From a bacterium (GTDB lineage: Bacteria; Ratteibacteria; UBA8468; B48-G9; JAFGKM01), in NCBI GenBank assembly GCA_035371905.1, contig DAORXQ010000025.1, forward strand, positions 1-18,914: a stretch of DNA of 18,914 nucleotides, read 5' to 3'. Shown here piece after piece: positions 1-7,907 of the stretch. Position 1 is the first letter of the stretch. The number at the start of each line of letters is the position of its first letter. The position numbers and the translations under genes were made by a program. The notes beneath the pieces are model-generated. The model was given only the letters and a program-made list of their open reading frames with translations, searched no databases and was not told the DNA's origin.

Positions 1-1176
1 TTTTATATAATTTTTTTATTTTTGTTTTTGATATTTAATTTTTCTTATGCAGGAGAGGTTGACATTTTAATGAAAAAGTTGATTGAGAAAGGAATAATTA
101 GTAAAGACGAGGCAGAGCAAATAAAAAATGAAATAAAGAAAGAGAAAGAAAAGGAGAAAGAGAAATACGATTTTCTTAAAAATACAAAATTTTCAGGTGA
201 CATAAGAGTTAGATATCAAAATGAAGATATAGAAGGGAGTCCTGATAGAGATAGATATAGAATAAGGGCAAGATGGGGATTTAAAACAAAGATTTCTGAA
301 AATACTGAAATAGGATTAAGATTGGCAACAGGAACTGGTGAACAAACTTCAACCAATCAAACATTTGGCGAAGCATTCAGTCAAAAAAGTTTTTGGTTGG
401 ATAGAGCATATTTGAAACACAATTTTAATGATTTTGGTTTAATTGCAGGTAAAATTGAAAATCCATTTTATACAACAGATATTATCTGGGATTCAGATAT
501 AAATCCTGAAGGACTTGCTTTTATCTACAAAAATCAAAAAGGTTTATTTATTAATTCTGGAATTTTTCCTTTGGCTGAATTTAAAAATTTAACAGATGAC
601 CCCTTTTTATATGGAATTCAATTGGGATATGGTAGTAAAATTGGAAATGAAGTAGAATTTAAAATTGCTACTTCTATTTATACCACAAAAAGTTTAAAAG
701 GGAAAAAACAATCAGAAATTTCACCAAAATATGAGCCAAAGGGTAATACACTTGAAAGTAATGGTAAATATATATATGAATATAAACCATTTGATATTAT
801 ATTAGAATTAACACCATTTAAAATTGCAGAAAAACCATTTACATTGTATGCTGATTACTTAAAAAATATTGAAAGTGGAGTTAGAGAGGATAAAGGATAT
901 CTTATTGGATTTTCTATAGGAAAATTAAAAGAAAAGAATGACTGGAAGTTTGAATATAATTACAGAAAAATTGATGCAGATGCTACATTGGCGATATTCT
1001 CAGATTCAGATATAAATGGAGGAGGAACTGATTTAAAAGGACATAAGATTGGATTTGTTTATCAAGTTAACAAAAATTCATCATTTGGTATAACATATTT
1101 CATAGGTAAATCACTTGGTGTAAATAGAACAGATAATAGAAATACACTTCAAATTGATTATTTAGTAAAATTTTAA
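1..1176 (+). CDS. Putative outer-membrane porin (Porin_5-like), 5' end cut by window
   Basis: This is a beta-barrel protein that likely forms a diffusion channel in the outer membrane. The frame stays open to base 1. The codons before the first possible TTG (position 22) already encode a hydrophobic stretch ending in Ser-Tyr-Ala/Gly-Glu-Val, which reads as the end of a signal peptide, so the true start lies outside the window. After the cleavage site come a short helix with a Lys/Glu-rich coiled segment and then about 330 residues of alternating strands rich in Tyr, Phe and Gly. The protein ends in Tyr-Leu-Val-Lys-Phe, and a terminal Phe is the usual signal for the barrel-assembly machinery. 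The coiled N-terminus plus the motif SGDIRVRYQ resembles the putative porin family Porin_5. It sits 13 bases before pstS, so it may be a phosphate-responsive porin; that role is inferred from context only. Confidence 0.8.
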   Translation, partial: FYIIFLFLFLIFNFSYAGEVDILMKKLIEKGIISKDEAEQIKNEIKKEKEKEKEKYDFLKNTKFSGDIRVRYQNEDIEGSPDRDRYRIRARWGFKTKISENTEIGLRLATGTGEQTSTNQTFGEAFSQKSFWLDRAYLKHNFNDFGLIAGKIENPFYTTDIIWDSDINPEGLAFIYKNQKGLFINSGIFPLAEFKNLTDDPFLYGIQLGYGSKIGNEVEFKIATSIYTTKSLKGKKQSEISPKYEPKGNTLESNGKYIYEYKPFDIILELTPFKIAEKPFTLYADYLKNIESGVREDKGYLIGFSIGKLKEKNDWKFEYNYRKIDADATLAIFSDSDINGGGTDLKGHKIGFVYQVNKNSSFGITYFIGKSLGVNRTDNRNTLQIDYLVKF

Positions 1177-1189
1177 AAAGGAGGAAAAG

Positions 1190-2230
1190 ATGATAAAAAA
1201 AATATTTTTGGGATTAGTAATGCTTTTTGTAGGAATTGCAAAAGTTGAATCTCAGACAGAATTAGTGGGGGCAGGAGCAACTTTTCCATATCCTCTTTAT
1301 TCTAAAATGTTTGATGAGTATTATAAAATTTATGGAGTAAAAATAAATTATCAATCAATAGGTTCAGGAGGAGGGATAAGACAATTAAAGGCAAAGACAG
1401 TTGATTTTGCTGGAAGTGACGCAATTTTATCAGATGAGCAACTTAAAGATTTTGATGATGAAATTTTACATATTCCAACATGTCTTGGTGCAGTTGTTAT
1501 AACATATAATCTTCCTGTAGAAAAAGAACTTAAATTTACACCTGATATAATTTCAGATATTTACCTTGGTAAAATTACAAAATGGAATGATGATAAGATA
1601 AAAAAGGTAAATTCAAATGTTAATCTTCCTGATATGCCAATAATAGTTGTAAGAAGGTCTGATGGTAGTGGAACAACTTTTGTTTTTACTGATTATCTTT
1701 CTAAAGTTAGTGAAGAATGGAAAACAAAAGTTGGTAGAGGAACAAGTGTTAATTGGCCAGTTGGAATTGGAGGTAAAGGTAATGAGGGTGTTTCAGGAAT
1801 TGTTAAAGGAACACCAGGTGCAATTGGATATGTTGAACTTACATATGCTTTGCAGAATAATCTACCTTTTGGAATTATTAAAAATAAATCTGGAAATTTT
1901 GTAAAACCATCTATTGAATCAATAACATTTGCATCAGATATAAAATTACCAGATGATATGAGAGTTTCAATTACAGATACAGAAAATAAAAATGGATATC
2001 CAATATCAGCATTTACTTATATACTTGTTTATAAAAATTTAAAAAATGCGAATGAAAAAATGAGTTATGAAAAGGCAGAAAATTTAGTAAAGTTGCTCTG
2101 GTGGATGACTCATGAAGGTCAGAAATATACAAAACCTTTAAATTATGCTCCACTTGGTAAAGAAGCAGTAAAAAAGGCAGAAAATTTGTTGAAAAAACTT
2201 CATTATGATAGTAAAATATTGATTAAATGA
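1190..2230 (+). CDS. pstS: PstS, periplasmic phosphate-binding protein
   Basis: High-affinity phosphate-binding subunit of the Pst ABC importer, acting in the periplasm. It has 346 residues with an N-terminal signal peptide (Lys-Lys, then a hydrophobic core, cleavage likely near residue 21). Phosphate-contact motifs of the family are all visible: GAGATFP at 27-33, GSGGGIRQ at 58-65, DFAGSDA at 72-78, and RRSDGSGTT at 155-163, with the Arg, Asp, Ser and Thr that hold the anion. The start is fixed by AGGAGG at 1179-1184, five bases before the ATG. Its stop overlaps the pstC start (ATGA). A strong hairpin with a T-tract begins 35 bases after its stop and could leave pstS more abundant than pstCAB mRNA. 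The ligand could include arsenate to a small extent, as for PstS proteins in general. Confidence 0.97.
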   Translation: MIKKIFLGLVMLFVGIAKVESQTELVGAGATFPYPLYSKMFDEYYKIYGVKINYQSIGSGGGIRQLKAKTVDFAGSDAILSDEQLKDFDDEILHIPTCLGAVVITYNLPVEKELKFTPDIISDIYLGKITKWNDDKIKKVNSNVNLPDMPIIVVRRSDGSGTTFVFTDYLSKVSEEWKTKVGRGTSVNWPVGIGGKGNEGVSGIVKGTPGAIGYVELTYALQNNLPFGIIKNKSGNFVKPSIESITFASDIKLPDDMRVSITDTENKNGYPISAFTYILVYKNLKNANEKMSYEKAENLVKLLWWMTHEGQKYTKPLNYAPLGKEAVKKAENLLKKLHYDSKILIK

Positions 2231-3099
2231 CATCAGAAAAAGCCTATAAAACTTTACTTGGAATAATAGGAGGAGTCCTTATTATCGGACTCCTCCTATC
2301 TATTTTTTTTACTCTTTTTATCAATTCATTACCATCTATTAAAAGTTTTGGTTTTAAATTTTTTCTTGAAAAGACATGGGACCCTGTTTTTGGAAATTTC
2401 GGTGCTTTACCTTTTATAATAGGAACTTTATTGACATCTATAATTTCTCTTATAATTTCTATCCCATTTTCTCTTTCTGTTTCTCTTTTTGTTGGAGAGT
2501 TTTATAGAGATACCTTTTTATCAAAAATACTTGAAACACTTATAGGAATTCTTGCTGTTATTCCATCAGTAATTATTGGTTTATGGGCACTTTTTTATCT
2601 TACTCCAATTATAAGGAATATCCAGGCAAAACTTTCATTGCCTCCAACAGGAGTATGTATTTTTACTGCATCTTTAACTCTTTCAATTATGATTCTTCCA
2701 TATGCAACTTCTGTGGGTAAAGAAGTTATAAAGCTTGTTCCAAATGATTTAAAAGAAGCGGGATTTTCTTTTGGAGCAACCAGTTATGAGGTTGTAAAAA
2801 AAATCGTATTTCCATATGCAAGAAGTGGTATTTTGGCAGGTTTTTTACTTTCTTTTGGTAGGGCAATAGGTGAAACAATGGCTGTTACAATGGTTATAGG
2901 AAATTCAAATTATATACCTAAAAATATTTTTTCCCCTGGAAATACAATATCTTCTGTAATTGCAAATGAATTTTTAGAGGCGGTTGAGAATATTCATATC
3001 TCTTCACTGATAGAACTTGCTTTAATTTTGTTTTTAATCACATTTATAATGAATTTTGTCGCAAATATAATAATAAAAAGAATGAGGGTGAAGATATGA
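2227..3099 (+). CDS. pstC: PstC, phosphate ABC transporter permease
   Basis: Inner-membrane permease subunit of the phosphate importer, partner of PstA. It has 290 residues with about six membrane segments and a MetI-type permease domain. The cytoplasmic coupling loop (EAA-like) is visible as EAGFSFGATSYEVVKK around residues 178-193, followed by the conserved GRAIGETMAV. The ATG overlaps the pstS TGA by four bases, so translation is probably coupled. No strong ribosome binding site precedes the start. Codons 14-25, in the first membrane segment, lie inside a perfect 13-bp inverted repeat followed by eight T residues, described separately. The gene also overlaps pstA by four bases. Confidence 0.96.
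   Translation: MTSEKAYKTLLGIIGGVLIIGLLLSIFFTLFINSLPSIKSFGFKFFLEKTWDPVFGNFGALPFIIGTLLTSIISLIISIPFSLSVSLFVGEFYRDTFLSKILETLIGILAVIPSVIIGLWALFYLTPIIRNIQAKLSLPPTGVCIFTASLTLSIMILPYATSVGKEVIKLVPNDLKEAGFSFGATSYEVVKKIVFPYARSGILAGFLLSFGRAIGETMAVTMVIGNSNYIPKNIFSPGNTISSVIANEFLEAVENIHISSLIELALILFLITFIMNFVANIIIKRMRVKI
2266..2310 (+). terminator. Terminator-like hairpin inside the start of pstC
   Basis: Bases 2266-2278 (ATAGGAGGAGTCC) are exactly complementary to 2287-2299 (GGACTCCTCCTAT). This gives a 13-bp stem with no mismatch and an 8-base loop, TTATTATC. Three bases later there are eight T residues (2303-2310). This is the form of an intrinsic terminator, yet it lies within codons 14-28 of pstC, 35 bases beyond the pstS stop. 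The left arm carries AGGAGG and the right arm CCTCCT. The structure is plain in the sequence; its action as an attenuator that lowers pstCAB relative to pstS is inferred. In enterobacteria a palindromic repeat between pstS and pstC is known. Confidence 0.75.
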
Positions 3100-3923
3100 A
3101 AATTTTTAAGGATAAAATTTTTAGATTTTTTGTGATATTTTTTTCTTTCCTTTCAATTGTACCACTTTTATTTTTCTTTTTTACAATTTTGAAAAAAGGA
3201 TTTACCGCAATTAACTGGGAATTTTTAACTTCATTACCGAAACCGCCTGGAGAAATAGGAGGAGGGATTTTAAACGGAATTGTCGGTAGTTTCATTTTAA
3301 TTTTTTTAGCATCTTTTTTTTCAATACCAACAGGTATTTTCCTTGGTCTTTTTCTCTATGAATTCAGTGATAAAAAATTTGGAGAATTTTGTAATACTTT
3401 AATAGATGTTCTTCAAGGAATACCATCAATTGTTATAGGAATTATTGCTTATTTATGGATAGTAAAACAAATGGACCACTTTTCCGCAATATCTGGAGCA
3501 ATTGCTTTATCTTTAATCTTTTTACCTATTATTATAAAATCCACAAAAGAAAGTCTTCAAATGATACCATTTTCGCTAATAGAATCTTCTCTATCACTTG
3601 GTGCTACATATCCGAGGACAATTTTAAAAGTTATACTCCCTTGTTCTTTAAATGGTATTATATCAGGAATTTTAACTGGTATAGGAAGAATTGCTGGAGA
3701 AACTGCTCCATTGCTTTTTACTGCTTTTGGTAATCCTTTTCTTAATTTTAATATTTTAAAACCAGTAAGTTCTTTACCTCATTTAATTTTTGTATATACA
3801 ATGAGTCCTTATGAAAACTGGCATAAACATGCATGGGGATGTGCTTTAATACTTGTAATTATTGTTTTATTTTTGAATTCTATAAGTAAAATAGGATTTA
3901 GAAGATGGAAAGTGAAATTATAA
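3096..3923 (+). CDS. pstA: PstA, phosphate ABC transporter permease
   Basis: Second inner-membrane permease of the Pst phosphate importer. It has 275 residues and about six hydrophobic segments. The family coupling loop appears as ESSLSLGATYPRTILKV (about residues 163-179), followed by GIGRIAGETAPLLFTA, typical of PstA. The start overlaps the pstC stop (ATGA at 3096-3099), with a GAGGG ribosome binding site eight bases upstream. The last 19 bases overlap pstB. The order pstS-pstC-pstA-pstB-phoU is the classical one and supports the call. Confidence 0.96.
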   Translation: MKIFKDKIFRFFVIFFSFLSIVPLLFFFFTILKKGFTAINWEFLTSLPKPPGEIGGGILNGIVGSFILIFLASFFSIPTGIFLGLFLYEFSDKKFGEFCNTLIDVLQGIPSIVIGIIAYLWIVKQMDHFSAISGAIALSLIFLPIIIKSTKESLQMIPFSLIESSLSLGATYPRTILKVILPCSLNGIISGILTGIGRIAGETAPLLFTAFGNPFLNFNILKPVSSLPHLIFVYTMSPYENWHKHAWGCALILVIIVLFLNSISKIGFRRWKVKL

Positions 3924-4663
3924 AGATTGAAGATTTTTCGGCAGGATATGGAAATTCAATAGTGATTAAAGATATTAATCTTGGAATTCTTAAAAATAAA
4001 ATCACTGCAATTATGGGACCTTCAGGATGTGGCAAGACAACATTGATTAGATGTATAAATAGAATGCATGAGTTAAATAAAGATGCGTTTCATAAAGGTA
4101 ATATTTATTTAGATGGAAAAAATATTTTTGAAATGAATACTGTTTTATTGCGAAGAAGAATTGGTATGGTTTTTCAGAAACCAAATCCTTTCCCTCATTT
4201 AACTATTTATGAAAATGTCCTTGCAGGTTATATAATAAATGGGATAAAATTAAGAAAAGAGGAAAGGGATAGAATTGTGGAAGAGACATTAAAAAAAGTT
4301 GCATTATGGGAAGAAGTCAAAGATAAATTGTATTTAAATGGAACTCAATTTTCAGGAGGGCAACAACAAAGATTATGTATAGCACGTGTTCTTGCATTAA
4401 ATCCAGAAATTATATTACTTGATGAACCAACATCTTCTCTTGATCCTAAATCAACTATTGAAATTGAAAATCTTTTAGAAAAACTTAAAAATAATGTTAC
4501 TATAATTATAGTCACTCATAATATTTCGCAGGCATCAAGAATTGCTGATTATGTTGCTTTTCTTTATCTTGGAGAGTTAATTGAATTTGGTAAAAGTGAA
4601 AAAATTTTTACTGCTCCTGAAAATCCAATAACAGAGGAATATTTAAGTGGTAAGTTTGGTTAA
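3905..4663 (+). CDS. pstB: PstB, phosphate ABC transporter ATPase
   Basis: Cytoplasmic ATPase that powers phosphate import through PstA/PstC. It has 252 residues, the usual PstB length. Walker A is GPSGCGKT at 38-45, the ABC signature is FSGGQQQR, Walker B is IILLDEPTSSLD, and the switch His is in IIIVTHN. The family-specific Q-loop context FQKPNPFPH is also present, which marks PstB rather than another ABC ATPase. Its start lies 19 bases inside pstA, with AGGA upstream of the ATG. It ends 14 bases before the chosen phoU start. Confidence 0.97.
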   Translation: MESEIIKIEDFSAGYGNSIVIKDINLGILKNKITAIMGPSGCGKTTLIRCINRMHELNKDAFHKGNIYLDGKNIFEMNTVLLRRRIGMVFQKPNPFPHLTIYENVLAGYIINGIKLRKEERDRIVEETLKKVALWEEVKDKLYLNGTQFSGGQQQRLCIARVLALNPEIILLDEPTSSLDPKSTIEIENLLEKLKNNVTIIIVTHNISQASRIADYVAFLYLGELIEFGKSEKIFTAPENPITEEYLSGKFG

Positions 4664-4677
4664 TTTTGGGGGTGAAT

Positions 4678-5337
4678 ATGTTAGAGGATAAATTAAAGAT
4701 TTTAAAACAAAAAATTATTGAATTTTCATTGCTGATAGAGAAAATGATTGATAAAAGTATAAAAGGAATAATAAATAAAAATGGAATAGATTTAAAAGAA
4801 GTGATAGAAAAACTTGAACCAATCGCAAATAAATTTGAGATTGAAATTGATGAGTTGTGTGCAGAAATAATTGCTCAATATGAACCGAAAGCAAAAAATT
4901 TAAGGATTGTATTGATGATTTTAAAGATAAATAATGATTTAGAAAGAATAGGAGACCATGCTGTAAATATTTCTGAAAGTGGATTATTTTTAATTGAAAA
5001 ACCTGATGTGAAACCATTGATTGATATTCCAAGGATGGCAGATGAAACAATAAAAATGGTGAAAGATAGTATAAATTCATTTATTGAAGAAAATGAGAAA
5101 CTTGCAAGAGATGTGTGTAAAAGAGATGATATTGTAGATAATCTAAAAGATCAAATTACAAGGGAACTTATAACATATATGATAGCTGATTATACTACAA
5201 TTGAAAGGTCTTTACATCTTATAAGGATTGCACAAAATCTTGAAAGAATAGCAGACCTTTCAACAAATATAAGCGAGGATGTTATTTTTATGACAGAAGG
5301 TAAAATAATTAAGCATCATATTGAGGAAAACAAATGA
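4678..5337 (+). CDS. phoU: PhoU, phosphate signalling/transport regulator
   Basis: PhoU proteins link the Pst transporter to the PhoR/PhoB signalling pathway and restrain phosphate uptake. The protein has 219 residues forming two repeats of a three-helix bundle. Each repeat carries the metal-binding helix pattern: NNDLERIGDHAVNISE in the first and AQNLERIADLSTNISE in the second. I chose the ATG at 4678 because GGGGGTG (4668-4674) lies just upstream; the in-frame TTG at 4666 and GTG at 4672 would fall on that ribosome binding site. Its stop overlaps the next gene (ATGA). No phoR/phoB pair is present in the window. Confidence 0.94.
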   Translation: MLEDKLKILKQKIIEFSLLIEKMIDKSIKGIINKNGIDLKEVIEKLEPIANKFEIEIDELCAEIIAQYEPKAKNLRIVLMILKINNDLERIGDHAVNISESGLFLIEKPDVKPLIDIPRMADETIKMVKDSINSFIEENEKLARDVCKRDDIVDNLKDQITRELITYMIADYTTIERSLHLIRIAQNLERIADLSTNISEDVIFMTEGKIIKHHIEENK

Positions 5338-5741
5338 AAAAAATATTATTTCTGTGTAGGGAAAATTCAGCAAGAAGTCAAATAGCAGAAGGGATTGTGA
5401 ATTATTTTTATAAAGATAATTTTATTGCATTTAGTGCAGGTTCTATTGTTAAATTTGTTCATCCACTTGCAATTGAAGTAATGAAAGAAATAGGTATAGA
5501 TATATCAAATCATAGAAGTAAATCAATAAAAGAGTTTCTGAATGAAGAATTTGATTATGTTATAACTGTTTGTGTAGGTGATAAAAAGGGATTATGTCCA
5601 TTTTTCCCAGGAAAAACAAAGAAAACAATAGCATGGGAGATACCTGACCCTGCTGAAAAAAATGAGATAGAAGGATTTAGAAAAGTAAGAGATATTTTAA
5701 AAAGAAAAATTGATGATTTTATAAGCAAGGAGGAAAAATGA
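5334..5741 (+). CDS. arsC: Arsenate reductase-like protein (low-MW phosphatase fold)
   Basis: Small cytoplasmic protein of 135 residues with the low-molecular-weight tyrosine phosphatase fold. The CX5R loop that binds oxyanions is C8-RENSA-R14, followed by Ser15. The general-acid Asp lies in DP at 105-106. Two further cysteines, C80 and C88, fall where thioredoxin-coupled arsenate reductases of the pI258 ArsC type keep their Cys82/Cys89 relay. The first is in VITVC and the second in GLCPFFPG, both typical of that family. The spacing between them is one residue longer than in pI258. So arsenate reduction is more likely than phosphotyrosine hydrolysis. It overlaps phoU and the next gene by four bases each, which puts it inside the pst operon. 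Confidence 0.85.
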   Translation: MKKILFLCRENSARSQIAEGIVNYFYKDNFIAFSAGSIVKFVHPLAIEVMKEIGIDISNHRSKSIKEFLNEEFDYVITVCVGDKKGLCPFFPGKTKKTIAWEIPDPAEKNEIEGFRKVRDILKRKIDDFISKEEK

Positions 5742-6061
5742 TAGAAGGGAAGATTGTAAAAATAAGGTTTAAAAAATATTATCTTGAACAAAAATTGTGG
5801 GTTTTCATAGGGAGGGTTTTGAAATTTACAGAAAACTGGATTATGATTGAGGGGAAAGGTATTGTAGTTATAAAAGGCCAGGTAAGTCCTGTAGATATCG
5901 ATAAAGAGAAAAGGATTATACTTATACCACGAGAAAATATTTCTCATATAAGGATTTTACCAGATGATTTTGATTTAGAAAAGATGGAGATTATTGAGAA
6001 AGGTTTGAGAATATTTGTTAAAATTCCAAATGGTCCTGATACAAGTATAAGTGAGATTTAA
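5738..6061 (+). CDS. Uncharacterised 107-residue protein in the pst operon
   Basis: I do not recognise a named family with confidence. The protein has 107 residues, no cysteine, no signal peptide and no membrane segment. Residues about 18-75 alternate short strands (WVFIGRVLKF, NWIMIEGKGIVVIKG, RIILIPRENISHIRILP) and look like a small Sm- or SH3-like barrel. The segment IPRENISHIRILPDDFD looks like a conserved core, but this is an impression from sequence, not a search result. Its ATG overlaps the arsC stop (ATGA), and AGGAGG lies within the end of arsC. It is clearly part of the pst-arsC transcript. A role in binding RNA or in regulating the operon is possible but unsupported. Confidence 0.8.
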   Translation: MIEGKIVKIRFKKYYLEQKLWVFIGRVLKFTENWIMIEGKGIVVIKGQVSPVDIDKEKRIILIPRENISHIRILPDDFDLEKMEIIEKGLRIFVKIPNGPDTSISEI

Positions 6062-6072
6062 AAGGAGGTTTT

Positions 6073-6558
6073 ATGGAAAATGGAATAAAGTTTGCAAAGG
6101 AATTTGAAAAGCATGGAGCAAATTTGTATATTGAAATTGGTATGAAGTCAGAAAATTTAATAACAAAAAAACTTTTTTATTCACTTGCAAAACAGGAAAT
6201 TGAGCATCTTGAAATTATTGAAAATTTTGTATTAAGTGATGATTATAAAACTGAAAAAACTGAAATGATTGAGGAGGATCTCAAAGAGTTTTTTACCTCA
6301 CTTAAAGAGAAAAATAAAATTGAAAGCAATATAGATGGATATAAAATGGCACTCGAAATAGAAAAAAAGGGATATTTACAATATGAAAAGTTTTATAATG
6401 AAGTAAAAAATGAAAAAGAGAAAAGATTATTTAAATTCTTAATGGAGCAAGAAAAATCACATATTGAGGCAATTATAAATGTATACTCTTATTTGACTGA
6501 AACAGGCGATTGGTTTGAAAAGGAAGAAAGTAAAATCTGGAACTGGATGAATATGTAA
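6073..6558 (+). CDS. Ferritin-like diiron (rubrerythrin-type) protein
   Basis: A 161-residue four-helix protein predicted to carry a two-iron site and to act in peroxide or iron handling in the cytoplasm. Two half-repeats are visible. The first has a helix with E12 in FEKHGANLY and an ExxH pair, E42/H45, in QEIEHLE. The second has E97 in ALEIEKKGY and E127/H130 in EQEKSH. These are the six ligands of a ferritin-like site. It has no C-terminal rubredoxin (no cysteine at all), unlike classical rubrerythrin, so an electron donor must come from elsewhere. AAGGAGG precedes the ATG. The gene starts 11 bases after the previous stop and its TAA shares one base with the next ATG. Confidence 0.85.
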   Translation: MENGIKFAKEFEKHGANLYIEIGMKSENLITKKLFYSLAKQEIEHLEIIENFVLSDDYKTEKTEMIEEDLKEFFTSLKEKNKIESNIDGYKMALEIEKKGYLQYEKFYNEVKNEKEKRLFKFLMEQEKSHIEAIINVYSYLTETGDWFEKEESKIWNWMNM

Positions 6559-7370
6559 TGTTAAATAAATTTTATAACTTTACTCCTTTGCTTCAGTCCT
6601 TTTATGGTGGTCTTTTTACCTGGTTTATTACTTTGCTCGGTGCATCTATTGTATTGTTTAATAGAAAACCGAATAGAAAATTTTTTGACTGTATGCTTGG
6701 TTTTGCTGGTGGGATAATGCTTTCTGCGAGTTTTTTTTCTCTTATTCTTCCATCTATAGAATATTCAAAAAATTTAAATATCCCTCAATGGTTTCCAGTT
6801 TTAATTGGATTTTTATTGGGTAGTTTTTTTCTTTTTGGACTTGATAAATTGATTCCCCATTTACATTTAAATACAAATATTTCAGAAAAAGAGGGGATAA
6901 GAAAGCAATTACCGGTTTATTTTTTGTTTGTTTTAGCAATTGTAATTCATAATATTCCAGAAGGTATTTCTGTTGGAGTGTCTTTTGGTTCTTTGAAATA
7001 CTTAAAAAGTAAGGAAACATTTTCTTCTTCTATTTCACTTGCTTTTGGTATTGGTATTCAAAATTTCCCTGAGGGACTTGCAGTGAGTTTACCTCTTTTA
7101 GCATCAGGATTGAGTAAAAGAAAAAGTTTTTTTTATGGTCAACTTTCAGGAATTGTTGAACCAATTTTTGCTATCATTGGAGCTTTACTCACTTCAATTT
7201 ATTTTAAAATTTTACCTTTTGCTTTATCTTTTGCCGCAGGTGCTATGATTTATGTAATAATTGAAGAAGTCATTCCAGAAACTCAAAAAGCAGAAAATAC
7301 TGATATTTCAACGATTTTTTTTATAATCGGGTTTTTAATTATGATGATTCTTGATACTTTTATAAAGTAA
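6558..7370 (+). CDS. ZIP-family metal transporter (GufA type)
   Basis: Inner-membrane importer of divalent metals such as Zn, Fe or Mn. It has 270 residues with about eight hydrophobic segments. The two metal-site helices carry the ZIP signatures H131-NIPEG and Q168-NFPEG. The following GQLSGIVEP around 194-202 is typical of the GufA/ZIP11 subfamily. The cytoplasmic loop before the first motif has only a short PHLHL rather than a long His-rich stretch. It is the last gene of the plus-strand operon, joined to the ferritin-like gene by a TAATG overlap. That pairing suggests iron as a substrate, but the sequence cannot decide the metal. The stop is three bases from the stop of the facing operon. 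Confidence 0.9.
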   Translation: MLNKFYNFTPLLQSFYGGLFTWFITLLGASIVLFNRKPNRKFFDCMLGFAGGIMLSASFFSLILPSIEYSKNLNIPQWFPVLIGFLLGSFFLFGLDKLIPHLHLNTNISEKEGIRKQLPVYFLFVLAIVIHNIPEGISVGVSFGSLKYLKSKETFSSSISLAFGIGIQNFPEGLAVSLPLLASGLSKRKSFFYGQLSGIVEPIFAIIGALLTSIYFKILPFALSFAAGAMIYVIIEEVIPETQKAENTDISTIFFIIGFLIMMILDTFIK

Positions 7371-7373
7371 ATA

Positions 7374-7907
7374 TTAAAAATCAGGGACTTTATAGCCAGA
7401 TTCTTTTAACATATCAAATAATAGTTTTCTTTTTTCGTTATATTCCGGTAGAAACAGTTCTTTACAGTTAATAATGTTTTTTTCTTCATTTATAACTTTA
7501 AAAGAAAAAGCAAGACAGGAATTTTCACCACATTTTTTACAGTTTTTTTGAGGAAGTAATTTATAGACATGTAATACCTCAAGTTTATCTTTTCTTGTAT
7601 AATCAGGTTTAATTTTATCTTTATTTTTAATACAGTATTCAATTTCTTCTTTTAACCACTTTATTATTTCTCTCGCACCATTTTCATCCTTAATTTTCCC
7701 AGCAGATATTTTATGGGGGTAAATTGTAATAATCCCTTCTTCATTTGTAATTGTTAAACATTTTCCTTCGTGGTTATATATTGCTTTTGGTAAAACTACA
7801 TTTAAGTATGGAAGAATCTCTGATATATCTTCATCAATAGAAGCAATAAATCTGATTTTTTCCGGGTCAGCGATACATGGTAATATTTTTTCAATTGTTA
7901 TATTCAT
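7374..7907 (-). CDS. Protein with C-terminal CX2CX4CX16C [4Fe-4S] domain
   Basis: A 177-residue soluble protein. The C-terminal 60 residues carry C123-x2-C126-x4-C131-x16-C148 in the context LLPQKNCKKCGENSC. This is the signature of the small FeS domain (PF04060) also seen in the CODH/ACS gamma subunit and in RnfB. The N-terminal 110 residues do not match a family I can name; they contain C11, C50 and C92 and an alternating strand/helix pattern. It is the last gene of the arsR operon and starts in an ATGA overlap with the 62-residue gene. Electron transfer or metal-cluster sensing is likely; a precise partner is unknown. Confidence 0.8.
   Translation of the reverse strand: MNITIEKILPCIADPEKIRFIASIDEDISEILPYLNVVLPKAIYNHEGKCLTITNEEGIITIYPHKISAGKIKDENGAREIIKWLKEEIEYCIKNKDKIKPDYTRKDKLEVLHVYKLLPQKNCKKCGENSCLAFSFKVINEEKNIINCKELFLPEYNEKRKLLFDMLKESGYKVPDF

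Noticed and set aside
22..66. TTG at 22 as the start of the porin
   Set aside because: The frame is open to base 1 and the codons before TTG continue the signal peptide core, so the gene starts outside the window.
5555..5947. 130-residue minus-strand frame
   Set aside because: It is antisense to arsC and the 107-residue gene, both in a tight operon with ribosome binding sites.
7361..7394. 8-bp inverted repeat TATAAAGT/ACTTTATA between the convergent operons
   Set aside because: It is AT-only apart from one pair, has an 18-base loop and no T-tract on either side, so it is too weak to call a terminator.
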